Below are positions 1-6,222 of a DNA stretch of 10,171 nt, in pieces. The stretch spans positions 1 through 10,171 of the forward strand of contig JAOPWF010000214.1 in the NCBI GenBank assembly GCA_025965815.1, written 5' to 3'. The DNA is from Mycobacterium sp. Lineage in GTDB: Bacteria > Actinomycetota > Actinomycetes > Mycobacteriales > Mycobacteriaceae. The position numbers and the translations under genes were made by a program. Position 1 is the stretch's first letter. The number at the start of each line of letters is the position of its first letter. The notes beneath the pieces are model-generated. The model did no database searches. It saw only the letters and a list, made by a program, of their open reading frames with translations, and was not told the DNA's origin.

Positions 1-11
1 TCAACATCTAT

Positions 12-152
12 TCAGGTCCCGGGCCCTAGCTGCGCGTGGAGGTCCCTATCCTGGTCTGCCCGATCGGCCACTTGCGGCCGCCGGCATCGTCCGATCGCCA
101 CGCCGGTGAGCACGTTGAGCGCGGCGAACAGGGTGGTGGTGGTGTCCCGGGC
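12..152 (-). pseudogene. IS630-family transposase remnant
   Basis: A 46-codon open stretch, read leftward and ending in TGA at 14-12, carries the DTTTTLFAALNVLTG block typical of the catalytic region of IS630/Tc1-like transposases (usually xxTTTLFAALDVATGxVxG). After the GRC that follows, similarity to the family stops and the frame ends within about 23 codons. The downstream HRH..EF region and the final acidic residue of the DDE triad are absent. No terminal inverted repeat or target duplication is visible, so this is a scar, not an insertion sequence. It abuts the stop codon of the upstream 630-residue gene in another frame, so the end of that gene may have been shaped by the insertion. The family call is from motif memory; no start codon is assigned. 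Confidence 0.6.
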
Positions 153-2044
153 TACCACCACCTCTCCGGGCCGAGTCGGAGGCACTTCTGTAGGTCGGCG
201 TCGGCGGCACGCACCGCGGATTCCTTGACGCGGTAGGCGGCGGCGATGTCAGCGAAGCGGCCGGTTGTCAGGTTCGCTCGTTGGCACACCATTCGTTCGA
301 TTCCGGCCGCGACCGCCGCGGGGCCGTGCGAATCGAGGAAGACATCCTCGTCGGGCAGCCGCCAGAGCGCAGCGAGGCAGCGCAGCACGCCCGGCAGGCC
401 AAACATGGGAATCACGCGCCGCCATAGCAGTTCGCCGACAGGGCCGAGCGGGATCCGGGGTTGCGGCGGCGCGTGCACACCCGTCTGGCCGGGTCCCAGC
501 ACCCGTCGGCTCAGGTGCGCCGGCTCGAACGGCCGGTCGTAGGGGAGGATCTCGTCGATCTGTCCTGTGCCCCCCCGCCTCTGCCACCGGAGCAGGAACG
601 GGAAGCGATGTCCCGCAGCGGTATCCACGTAGCCGTTGGACGCATGGCGTATGCCGGACGGCGCTGTTGTCGTGCGGGCCGCGACGGCGACCATGTCCTC
701 GGTCGGCGAGATCCCGACCGCCCAGGCGGCGCCCGACGGACCGTACAACCGGATCGCTGCGGCCGCGGGCGAATCCGGCGCACAGACACGTGCCAGCCGC
801 CGGTCGTTGCGGACCACCGCGTCCCACACCTTTCCGATCAGCTTGTCGCCGAGTTTCCCGAACTTGGCCGGCGTCGGGCTGGGATCGGTGCGCACCGGCG
901 ACGGGCGCTTCTTCGGTGTCGGCGGTTGCCTGACAACCTGTTTCGCCTTCGCGGCTGGCTTCGCCGGCGGTCTCGTGGGCTCGGGCGCGAGCCGGGCGGT
1001 CGGTCGGGGAACGCAGCCGGCGCACCCGAGCCGTGTCTTCGTCGCGACCAATCGCTCATTGGCACCGCAGTGTGGGCAGGCGATGCCGGTGAAACCGGTC
1101 AGCGGGATGAGCCAATCGAGCGTCAGCGGGTAACGCCGGTCGCCGCGGCGGACGTCGACCGGCAACCGCCATACCGGCACCTCGTAGATGTGCAGCCGAT
1201 AGGGCCGGACCTCGTGGCTCGCCTGGTACTTCTCCCGAGTCTCGCCGATCCGCCGGGCACGCTCGTTCCGTACGCTGTTGGCGCGTGCGTCCAGCAGCTC
1301 CCGGCGATCGGCAGGTGCTTGCGCGTGCCGACGCTCGATCGTCGTGAGCGCATCGCGGTAGTAGGCCTCGACGCGTTCAAGCTCCGCGTCGCGCGCCTTG
1401 TCGATGTCATCACCGAGTTCGGATCGCCGCCGCTCGGCGCACTGCTCGATAACCCGGTCCGTAAATCCGATCGCCGCGGTCAGGCCGGTCAGCGATGGCG
1501 AACCATCTTTCGGCACTGTCGGCAAGGCGGCGAGCTTCATACTGACGTGGGTTGGGAGCTGGCGTTGCGACTGCACATCCACCCAGCACTCGGCGCATTC
1601 CTGGTAGTGGTCGTCGCTGGACAGCGTGTAGTCGACCAGCGCCCCGACACGCAGAATCGCGCGAACTGACCGGGTCGGTGCGCCCGTGGCGTCGATCCGT
1701 CCGTGATCGACCATGAACTGGTCGCGCGCCATCGCCTGCAGGTGCTCGGCCGGGGGTGGCGGCGTGGCGGCCACCGGCACGGCCATCGCGGCGACGTCGC
1801 CCACCGCCAGCACCTCGTCGGCGGAGCGACCCAACACGGGATGCCCTGCCGAGAGGAAGGTCGCACCGTCCTCGCGAGCGACATCGGGATCGGCGGTGAC
1901 CTGCAGCACCTCCGGCAGCTCCAGCGTCGTCTGCAGGGCCGGGGGGAGCATCACCAGCGTCGTATCGCCGCCGAGTTCGGTGAGCCCGCCGCTCGCCTCG
2001 ACATACCGCAGCCAGAAGTCCAGCCCCACATCGGTGCTCGTCAC
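152..2044 (-). CDS. Helicase-operon protein with coiled coil and zinc ribbon, function unknown
   Basis: I do not recognise this 630-residue protein. Its N-terminal domain (about 1-195) has a CxxC pair at C150/C153. Residues about 196-275 are charged and helical, probably a coiled coil. A four-cysteine zinc ribbon follows (C323-x2-C326, C341-x2-C344), then a Pro/Lys/Arg-rich linker (about 345-395) that is probably disordered, then a second folded domain (about 396-630) ending in two tryptophans. The GTG start at 2044 overlaps the TGA of the upstream SNF2 helicase by four bases (GTGA), with a weak GGTGAG a few bases upstream, so translation is probably coupled and the two proteins likely work together. 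The layout suggests a nucleic-acid-binding or adaptor subunit for the helicase; this is inference from context. No catalytic motif was seen. The C-terminus abuts an IS630 scar, so the last residues may not be original. Confidence 0.85.
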   Translation of the reverse strand: MTSTDVGLDFWLRYVEASGGLTELGGDTTLVMLPPALQTTLELPEVLQVTADPDVAREDGATFLSAGHPVLGRSADEVLAVGDVAAMAVPVAATPPPPAEHLQAMARDQFMVDHGRIDATGAPTRSVRAILRVGALVDYTLSSDDHYQECAECWVDVQSQRQLPTHVSMKLAALPTVPKDGSPSLTGLTAAIGFTDRVIEQCAERRRSELGDDIDKARDAELERVEAYYRDALTTIERRHAQAPADRRELLDARANSVRNERARRIGETREKYQASHEVRPYRLHIYEVPVWRLPVDVRRGDRRYPLTLDWLIPLTGFTGIACPHCGANERLVATKTRLGCAGCVPRPTARLAPEPTRPPAKPAAKAKQVVRQPPTPKKRPSPVRTDPSPTPAKFGKLGDKLIGKVWDAVVRNDRRLARVCAPDSPAAAAIRLYGPSGAAWAVGISPTEDMVAVAARTTTAPSGIRHASNGYVDTAAGHRFPFLLRWQRRGGTGQIDEILPYDRPFEPAHLSRRVLGPGQTGVHAPPQPRIPLGPVGELLWRRVIPMFGLPGVLRCLAALWRLPDEDVFLDSHGPAAVAAGIERMVCQRANLTTGRFADIAAAYRVKESAVRAADADLQKCLRLGPERWW

Positions 2045-3750
2045 GACAGCTCACCCACTAGGAGGTCGACACCTTCCCTGCTTCGGACATAGCTACGTCT
2101 CGCCTCGGCGAGCGCGTTGCCGAGAGCGTCGAGCCGTCGCTCGAACTCGTCGTCGTCGACGGCATCGACGAACGCATCGAAAACCTCGTTCTCGAAATCG
2201 AAGTCGTCATCGACCTGGCCGAGGATCATGTCAAGTTCACCGATGACGAGTTCGAACAGGTTGATCTTTGCCTCGAGCACGTGCATGATCTGTTGCTCGA
2301 TGCTGCCCCGGCAGACCAGGTTGGTCAGCGTCACGTCGTGTTCCTGCCCGACCCGGTGCAGCCGGCCGAGCCGCTGCTCGATCTGCATCGGGTTCCACGG
2401 CAGATCGAAGTTCACCATCACATGGCAGAACTGGAGGTTGCGACCCTCACCCGCCGACTCGGTCGACAGCAGGATCGGCGTTTCGGCGCGGAACTCCGCG
2501 ATCGCCAACTCCTTCTCCGTCCGCGTGAGGCTGCCGTGATACAACGCCGACGACAGCCCGGCACGCTCGACCGCAGCGACGAGCGCATCCAGTGTCTGCC
2601 GAAACCCGGTGAACACCAACACCTTCTCGTCCCTGTTGACGTGGCGTCGAAGGAGTTCGACGAGCACACCCACCTTGTCCGGTTCCCGGATGGCTCGGGC
2701 CCGTTCCGCGAGGTCGTTCCAGCCGAGCTTTACCAGCGTCGGTGCGGCGGCCCCGGGGCTGGAGCCGGCTAGCCGGGTCAGGCCGCGCAGGGCCAACCGG
2801 GTGCGTCCCGACCCAGGTGCCGCTGCCCTGACTCGCCGGACGATGTCGGCGTATAGGCCGGCCTCGTCGATGCCGGGCGTCACCAAGATCGTCTCGGCGA
2901 GGCGCGGCGGCAGCATCACGGCAACCTCGCTGCGGCGATGTCTGACCATCACCTCTCGGGTCCGTACGCGCAGCTCGTCGACGTTGTGCGGCCTCGACTC
3001 GAGAGAAGCCGCGCCATGTTTGGCGCGGAACTGGGCGGGTGTGCCGAGCAGTCCAGGCGCCACGAGGCTGACTAGCTGGTACAGGTCCGACAGCTTGTTC
3101 TCCACCGGCGTTGCGGTCAGCATCAGCAGATAACGAGCGCCGAGCCTGCGCGCGAGCTTGCCCGACGCGCTTCGGGGGTTGCGGAGCCGGTGCGCCTCGT
3201 CGAAGATCACCAGGTCCCAGTTGGTGTCGGTCAGCCTACCCAGCAGCGGATCGCGGCGAGCGGCGGCGAGCGACGCGATAGTGACCGGCCGGTCCATCCC
3301 AGTTTCGCGGGCAGGTGTCGGCCCAGATCGGGCGATCCTGGTCGGCAACCCAAACTTCCGCTCGAGTTCGTCGCGCCATTGGTCGACAAGTCCCGCCGGA
3401 ACGATCACCAGCACGTGGTCGGCGAGCCCGCGCATGCGTAGCTCGGACAGCACCAACCCGGCCTCGATCGTCTTGCCGAGCCCGACCTCGTCAGCCAAGA
3501 TGCCCCGACCGCGCATCCGCCGCAGCACGGTCCGCGCGGCCCGCAGCTGATAGTCGAATGGCTCGAACCGCAGCTGCGGTAGCGCGAGGAAGGTGTCGAA
3601 CCCCGGCCGTGCCCAGACCTGGACGGCGTCATCGACAATCGCGGACCAATCCGGCTGCGGCCGTGTGCCATTGCGCAGCCGCGCCAGCAACGGTAGGTAG
3701 GCGGACAGGTCTGCTGTCGACGTCTCGCTGGCGGCGATCGTGACGGTCAT
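2041..3750 (-). CDS. SNF2/RapA-like DEAD/DEAH-box helicase
   Basis: A compact 569-residue SNF2-family ATPase (superfamily 2), expected to translocate on DNA or remodel protein-DNA complexes in the cytoplasm. In order from the ATG at 3750: Q-like motif FDYQ (about 65-68), Walker A DEVGLGKT (87-94), DEAH box (184-187), motif III LTATP (211-215), motif V around STESAGEGRN (429-438) and motif VI RLGRLHRVGQ (460-469). Both RecA-like domains are complete. Only about 60 residues precede the core and about 100 follow it; the tail is strikingly acidic (DDDFDFENE at 515-523, DDDE at 532-535). The large accessory domains of RapA/HepA or of the DISARM protein DrmD are absent. The start is set by GGGAGG four bases upstream; an ATG 21 codons earlier (3813) lacks such a site. 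The stop overlaps the start of the zinc-ribbon partner. Mycobacterial substrates are unknown; a defence or DNA-repair role is possible but not shown. Confidence 0.92.
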   Translation of the reverse strand: MTVTIAASETSTADLSAYLPLLARLRNGTRPQPDWSAIVDDAVQVWARPGFDTFLALPQLRFEPFDYQLRAARTVLRRMRGRGILADEVGLGKTIEAGLVLSELRMRGLADHVLVIVPAGLVDQWRDELERKFGLPTRIARSGPTPARETGMDRPVTIASLAAARRDPLLGRLTDTNWDLVIFDEAHRLRNPRSASGKLARRLGARYLLMLTATPVENKLSDLYQLVSLVAPGLLGTPAQFRAKHGAASLESRPHNVDELRVRTREVMVRHRRSEVAVMLPPRLAETILVTPGIDEAGLYADIVRRVRAAAPGSGRTRLALRGLTRLAGSSPGAAAPTLVKLGWNDLAERARAIREPDKVGVLVELLRRHVNRDEKVLVFTGFRQTLDALVAAVERAGLSSALYHGSLTRTEKELAIAEFRAETPILLSTESAGEGRNLQFCHVMVNFDLPWNPMQIEQRLGRLHRVGQEHDVTLTNLVCRGSIEQQIMHVLEAKINLFELVIGELDMILGQVDDDFDFENEVFDAFVDAVDDDEFERRLDALGNALAEARRSYVRSREGVDLLVGELS

Positions 3751-3754
3751 GCAG

Positions 3755-3760
3755 CCTCCC
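3755..3760 (-). promoter_or_regulatory. Ribosome binding site of the SNF2 helicase
   Basis: GGGAGG, read on the minus strand, lies four bases before the ATG at 3750. It decides the start in favour of this codon over the in-frame ATG at 3813, which has no purine-rich site before it. Confidence 0.7.
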
Positions 3761-3860
3761 AACGACCTGGTGCATGCTTGCTTGCGTTGGACGGTACTGG
3801 CGACCACCGACATGACCGACGACCCACGCCGATGTGTTACGAATGAGGCGGATGCGATTC

Positions 3861-3900
3861 TCGGGACGCCCGACCTGACGAAATCAGATCAGCGTCAGGT
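3861..3900 (-). terminator. Two adjacent stem-loops at the 3' end of vapC
   Basis: An 8-base perfect inverted repeat, ACCTGACG (3873-3880) and CGTCAGGT (3893-3900) with a 12-base loop, spans the vapC stop codon (3884-3886). Directly downstream on the minus strand is a second hairpin, TCGGG-ACG-CCCGA (3861-3873, sharing one base). There is no T-tract, which is common in mycobacterial terminators. They could terminate the vapBC transcript or protect its 3' end, separating it from the helicase operon that reads in the same direction. Inferred from symmetry only. Confidence 0.4.
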
Positions 3901-4315
3901 TACGCGCGCCTGCGTGGCGGACGGCGTTGATGGGAATCGACTGATCGAGAGTCGCGAACCGGCCGCCATTGGCGGTCGCGAGCGCGAGTAGATATGCGTC
4001 GGTTACCTGGCGATGCCCGTGCAACCGCGAGTAGTCGATAAGCTCGTCGTCGAGCAGGCTGACCGAACATAGCCAGTACTCGTGATATTCGGTCGCCGCG
4101 GCGCGTGCCAACCTGCCGATCGCCTGTGCGGGTGGCACCGGGCTGGGATATCGAGGCTGGCTGATGATTCGAACGAAGCCGTTTTGAGTTATTGCACACG
4201 ATGCCCAGCCGTGGACGATCTCGGCGTCGACCCACCGGCGAACACGCTCGTGGTCAACGTGATCGCTGTCGAGCAGTGCGATAAGGACATTAACGTCCAG
4301 CAGGGCGCGCGTCAC
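3884..4315 (-). CDS. vapC: VapC-family PIN-domain toxin
   Basis: A 143-residue PIN-domain protein, the usual length for type II VapC toxins, which are Mg2+-dependent ribonucleases that cut tRNA or rRNA and arrest translation. The acidic active-site positions are visible: D7 in LLDVNVLIAL, D106 in GHRQVTDAYLLALA and D124 in ATLDQ. The TQNGFVRI block (43-50) carries Gln where many PIN proteins have Glu; other VapC of this mycobacterial subgroup (TIGR00028-like) share this, so the toxin is probably active. The GTG start at 4315 overlaps the vapB stop by four bases (GTGA), the standard antitoxin-first arrangement with coupled translation. Residues R102-L112 resemble the M. tuberculosis VapC46-like group, from memory only. 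The target RNA cannot be told from the sequence. Confidence 0.93.
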   Translation of the reverse strand: MTRALLDVNVLIALLDSDHVDHERVRRWVDAEIVHGWASCAITQNGFVRIISQPRYPSPVPPAQAIGRLARAAATEYHEYWLCSVSLLDDELIDYSRLHGHRQVTDAYLLALATANGGRFATLDQSIPINAVRHAGARNLTLI

Positions 4316-4554
4316 ACGGCTTCCTCGTCACGCAGCCGGTCGACGAGAGCGTTGGACACGGCGGCCCCCCGATGTTCGAAGGGTTCGAAACCATAGAAGC
4401 TTTCCGGCCCTGTACGCGGATCGGCGTTTTGCTGTTGCGTCAGCGCCTGCCGAGCAAGATCGGACAGGACCTCGCCTGCGGTGCGGTTCTCGCGGCGCGC
4501 GCGCTCCTTCACCGCGAGCAGTACGTCATCGTCCAATGACAGCGTGGTGCGCAT
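4312..4554 (-). CDS. vapB: VapB-family ribbon-helix-helix antitoxin
   Basis: An 80-residue antitoxin. The N-terminus (MRTTLSLDDDVLLAVKE, then a second helix to about residue 40) is a ribbon-helix-helix DNA-binding domain; the strand residues TTLSL should contact the operator. The C-terminal half, with aromatic FYGFEPF near 53-59 and the final DRLRDEEAV, is the flexible part expected to wrap around and inhibit VapC, which starts inside the vapB stop codon. There is no Shine-Dalgarno sequence before the ATG at 4554; a -10-like TAACAT seven bases upstream suggests a leaderless or nearly leaderless mRNA. Autorepression by the VapBC complex is usual in the family and fits the inverted repeat over that -10 element. 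Confidence 0.93.
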   Translation of the reverse strand: MRTTLSLDDDVLLAVKERARRENRTAGEVLSDLARQALTQQQNADPRTGPESFYGFEPFEHRGAAVSNALVDRLRDEEAV

Positions 4555-4559
4555 GCATC

Positions 4560-4575
4560 TGATGTTAGCGCATCA
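4560..4575 (-). promoter_or_regulatory. vapBC -10 element within a candidate VapB operator
   Basis: The minus strand reads TAACAT at 4567-4562 (four of six matches to TATAAT), placing transcription start at about 4555-4554, on the vapB ATG. It lies inside an inverted repeat TGATG-N6-CATCA (4560-4564 and 4571-4575), so a bound ribbon-helix-helix dimer would cover the -10. No good -35 hexamer is seen 17-18 bases upstream. Confidence 0.45.
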
Positions 4576-4889
4576 ATTCGATGGACGGCGGTCGAGCCAG
4601 AGCCACCTGCGTGCTGCAGGACCTTCGCCACGTTTCGGTCGCCGCTCTTGCTGAAGTGAAGCGGTCGGCGGTCGTGGGTCCACAGGACGTAGCTCCGCCA
4701 GCGCCTGAGGGTATCGACTTCGACCTGCAGCTCCTCGTCCACATTCGCGACGCCTAACGATCACCAACCCGTGGGCACCAAGCAGACATAATTAACAACT
4801 TGTAACCCACCTCAAATGCCTGTGCCGTCGGCACTGGCGTTACAGACATGTCACGGCACCAGCAGGACCGGCGGCGGTTTCGCACCACG
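4576..4889. other. Gene-poor stretch upstream of vapB
   Basis: No convincing gene is visible. A minus-strand frame open from a GTG at 4742 to about 4575 encodes around 55 plausible residues (including RRWRSYVLWTHDRRPLHF and GDRNVAKVLQHAG) but then runs through the vapB promoter into vapB in another frame, has no ribosome binding site, and matches no family I know; it may be a remnant. The part from about 4785 to 4815 is relatively AT-rich. A hairpin at 4819-4837 is listed separately. Confidence 0.4.
4819..4837 (-). terminator. Candidate terminator hairpin of the small membrane gene
   Basis: GTGCC-GTC-GGCAC (4822-4834) is a perfect 5-base stem, extended by two more G-C pairs across an A/A mismatch (4819-4837). 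It lies about 55 bases past the stop of the small membrane protein gene on the minus strand. There is no T-run, so the assignment is tentative. Confidence 0.3.
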
Positions 4890-5126
4890 TCAGAAGCTGA
4901 CGGGCGGGCCGGTTCCGCCGACATATCCCGGCGGATTGCCAACCTGACGGGTGTAGCCGGGTCCCTTGACTTGTTGGTAGGTGTCCATTTGGATTCCACG
5001 CACATCACGCAGGTAACGGGCCGCCGGTGTGCTGTAGCGATCACGACGTCTACGCCTAACCACTAGTGCGATCACAATTGCGACCGCTAGTGACAATCCG
5101 ATTGCGACGGCTAGGGACACCCCCAT
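4890..5126 (-). CDS. Small single-pass membrane protein, function unknown
   Basis: A 78-residue protein not recognised as a known family. Residues 2-23 (VSLAVAIGLSLAVAIVIALVV) form one transmembrane helix, followed at once by RRRRRDR, so by the positive-inside rule the tail should be cytoplasmic. The tail (about 31-78) is rich in Gly, Pro and Tyr (TYQQVKGPGY, NPPGYVGGTGPP) and is probably disordered. The ATG at 5126 was chosen because it opens the hydrophobic segment and because a promoter places transcription start exactly on its A. There is no Shine-Dalgarno sequence. The same frame stays open upstream to 5318, but that part is low in hydrophobic structure and is cut off by the promoter. 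It is isolated, with gene-poor stretches on both sides. Its role is unknown. Confidence 0.65.
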   Translation of the reverse strand: MGVSLAVAIGLSLAVAIVIALVVRRRRRDRYSTPAARYLRDVRGIQMDTYQQVKGPGYTRQVGNPPGYVGGTGPPVSF

Positions 5127-5132
5127 GCAAAT

Positions 5133-5161
5133 ATCGTAGGGACAGCGGTTTGCCGACGCAA
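5133..5161 (-). promoter_or_regulatory. SigA-type promoter of the small membrane gene, leaderless
   Basis: On the minus strand TTGCGT (5161-5156) is followed after exactly 17 bases by TACGAT (5138-5133), then six bases and the ATG at 5126. The -10 at positions -12 to -7 puts +1 on the A of the start codon, the classic geometry of mycobacterial leaderless genes. The absence of a ribosome binding site agrees. Confidence 0.6.
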
Positions 5162-5443
5162 TCGTGTGCCGACAGGCCGCGGATGTTCTCATCGGCCGCG
5201 ACGAGGATGTCCCACTGGCTGAACGCGGATGCCGAGAAGCCGATGAACGCCGCCCGGAGCAATCGACGTCCCCAATCGCCGAGGAGACATCCGTAAAGAG
5301 TCCTTCGCCAAATCGCACTCACCATCACTTCAGACCGCTTTAGCGCGAGGCCGTGCTGCACAAATTGAGCAACTGTCAAGTTGGCGATGCTCGGCGTCGT
5401 TAACATCCCGAAGGCGGTTCCGCGATCAGACGAGCAATCCACC
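5139..5443. other. Intergenic stretch without a convincing gene
   Basis: Between the divergent small membrane gene and the SnoaL-like gene I see no supported gene. A minus-strand frame open from 5481 to 5056 contains a protein-like piece (for example FSASAFSQWDILVAADEN) but lacks a ribosome binding site and overlaps the start regions of both neighbours. An inverted repeat CAACT-GTCA-AGTTG sits at 5370-5383, about 75 bases before the SnoaL-like start, and might be an operator. TTAACAT at 5400-5406 is a possible -10 for the plus-strand gene, without a clear -35. Confidence 0.4.
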
Positions 5444-5448
5444 AGGAG
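5444..5448 (+). promoter_or_regulatory. Ribosome binding site of the SnoaL-like gene
   Basis: AGGAG ends seven bases before the ATG at 5456. It fixes that start rather than the in-frame ATG at 5381, 25 codons upstream. Confidence 0.8.
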
Positions 5449-5455
5449 AAACGAT

Positions 5456-5869
5456 ATGTCAGCACCCAATGCCGAGGACATCCGCGCCGCTGTCGAAGGG
5501 CATGTCGAACTGTGGAACGCCGGCGAAAAGGAAGCGTGGCTCGCTCACTGGAAGCGCTTTGTGTCAGGCGAAGCCACCATGGAGGACCCCGTAGGCACGC
5601 CCCTCAAGCGGGGTTGGGATGTCCAGATTGAGGCGTGGGACAGAGCGAACGCCGAATGGAAGTTGGCCATCGTCCTCCTCTACGTGTGCGGATCGACCGC
5701 CGCTGCCGTTATTCGCAATTCAGGCACCGTTAATGGTGAGCCCATGACCCTCGACAGCATCGAGATTTACGCGTTCGGCGACGACGGCACGTTGCATACA
5801 ACGACTTTCTGGCCGCTCACGCTCGGCAACGTGTACGCGCAGTGGACCGCGGAGACGGGCGAGGCTTAG
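5456..5869 (+). CDS. SnoaL-like / NTF2-fold protein (steroid isomerase-type)
   Basis: A 137-residue protein with the size and layout of the SnoaL/ketosteroid isomerase/NTF2-like fold, a small alpha-plus-beta cone with an internal hydrophobic pocket. The N-terminal helix (about 5-34, with HVELWNAGEKEAW) leads to the EDPVGTP turn (43-49) common in mycobacterial SnoaL-like proteins. The beta strands follow: KLAIVLLYVCGSTAAAVI (69-86), then LDSIEIYAFGDDGTL (99-113). Members catalyse isomerisation, cyclisation or hydration of small lipophilic molecules, or act as non-enzymatic binders; many mycobacterial copies are linked to steroid metabolism. The catalytic Tyr/Asp set of ketosteroid isomerase cannot be assigned with confidence, so substrate and even activity are open. 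No operon partner is evident; the next sequence downstream is a decayed gene. Confidence 0.85.
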   Translation: MSAPNAEDIRAAVEGHVELWNAGEKEAWLAHWKRFVSGEATMEDPVGTPLKRGWDVQIEAWDRANAEWKLAIVLLYVCGSTAAAVIRNSGTVNGEPMTLDSIEIYAFGDDGTLHTTTFWPLTLGNVYAQWTAETGEA

Positions 5870-5925
5870 GTCCCAGGCGGACTCATTACCCCTACCGGTC
5901 CCCAGAACGTTCTTCAGCAATTCAG

Positions 5926-6222
5926 TGCCACCACCTGCTCGAGACTTTCTGGTCCGGCGTGGATGGCTGGAACGACCGGCAACTGCCTGACGGCACCGTC
6001 GTCTGGACTTCTCCCACCGGGCACACCTACACCACCCGTCCTGGTAGTCGACTCCTGCTGCCCACGCTGACCCTGCCGACCGGAGAGCTGCCGCCGGTGA
6101 CGGCGCCGGCCGGTCGTCGTCCGCGACGCGGCGTCATGATGCCCAGGCGCAGAATCACCCGGGCCGCCGACCGCGTCCGGCGGATCATGGCCGAGCGACA
6201 ATCCAATGGCATTCTGGCCTAG
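5926..6222 (+). pseudogene. C-terminal remnant of a DUF222/HNH endonuclease (REP13E12 type)
   Basis: About 98 codons match the end of mycobacterial DUF222-HNH proteins of the REP13E12 family. CHHLLETFW (from 5926) corresponds to the final C-x2-HH part of the HNH motif, followed by the hallmark LPDGTVVWTSPTGHTYTT and RPGSRLL, and a basic tail (PRRRITRAADR). The N-terminal DUF222 domain and the first half of the HNH motif, together some 350 residues, are missing. The frame continues upstream to an ATG at 5842, but those 28 codons overlap the SnoaL-like gene and do not resemble the family. REP13E12 copies are repeated in mycobacterial genomes; in M. tuberculosis one type serves as the phiRv1 prophage attachment site. 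The stop codon at 6220-6222 shares one base with the next gene's GTG. Confidence 0.8.

Noticed and set aside
461..1669. A 402-codon plus-strand frame antisense to the zinc-ribbon gene
   Set aside because: It is one of several long frames expected opposite a high-G+C gene; it has no ribosome binding site and a composition unlike a folded protein, whereas the minus strand has a zinc ribbon and operon overlap.
2041..3750. Assignment of the helicase operon to DISARM, Zorya or another named defence system
   Set aside because: The helicase is too short for DrmD, and no methylase, DUF1998, phospholipase D, ZorA/ZorB or other required partner is present in the window.
3751..3813. Earlier in-frame ATG (3813) for the helicase
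   Set aside because: No ribosome binding site before it and no family similarity in the extra 21 residues; GGGAGG stands before the ATG at 3750.
4175..4190. Gln in place of the usual PIN-domain Glu in VapC, as a sign of inactivation
   Set aside because: The TQ-x-x-(F/L)VR pattern occurs in other VapC proteins of the same mycobacterial subgroup, so this is a subgroup feature and not a lesion.
5056..5481. 141-codon minus-strand frame between the small membrane gene and the SnoaL-like gene
   Set aside because: No ribosome binding site, overlaps both neighbouring start regions, ends inside the membrane gene in another frame, and no family recognised.
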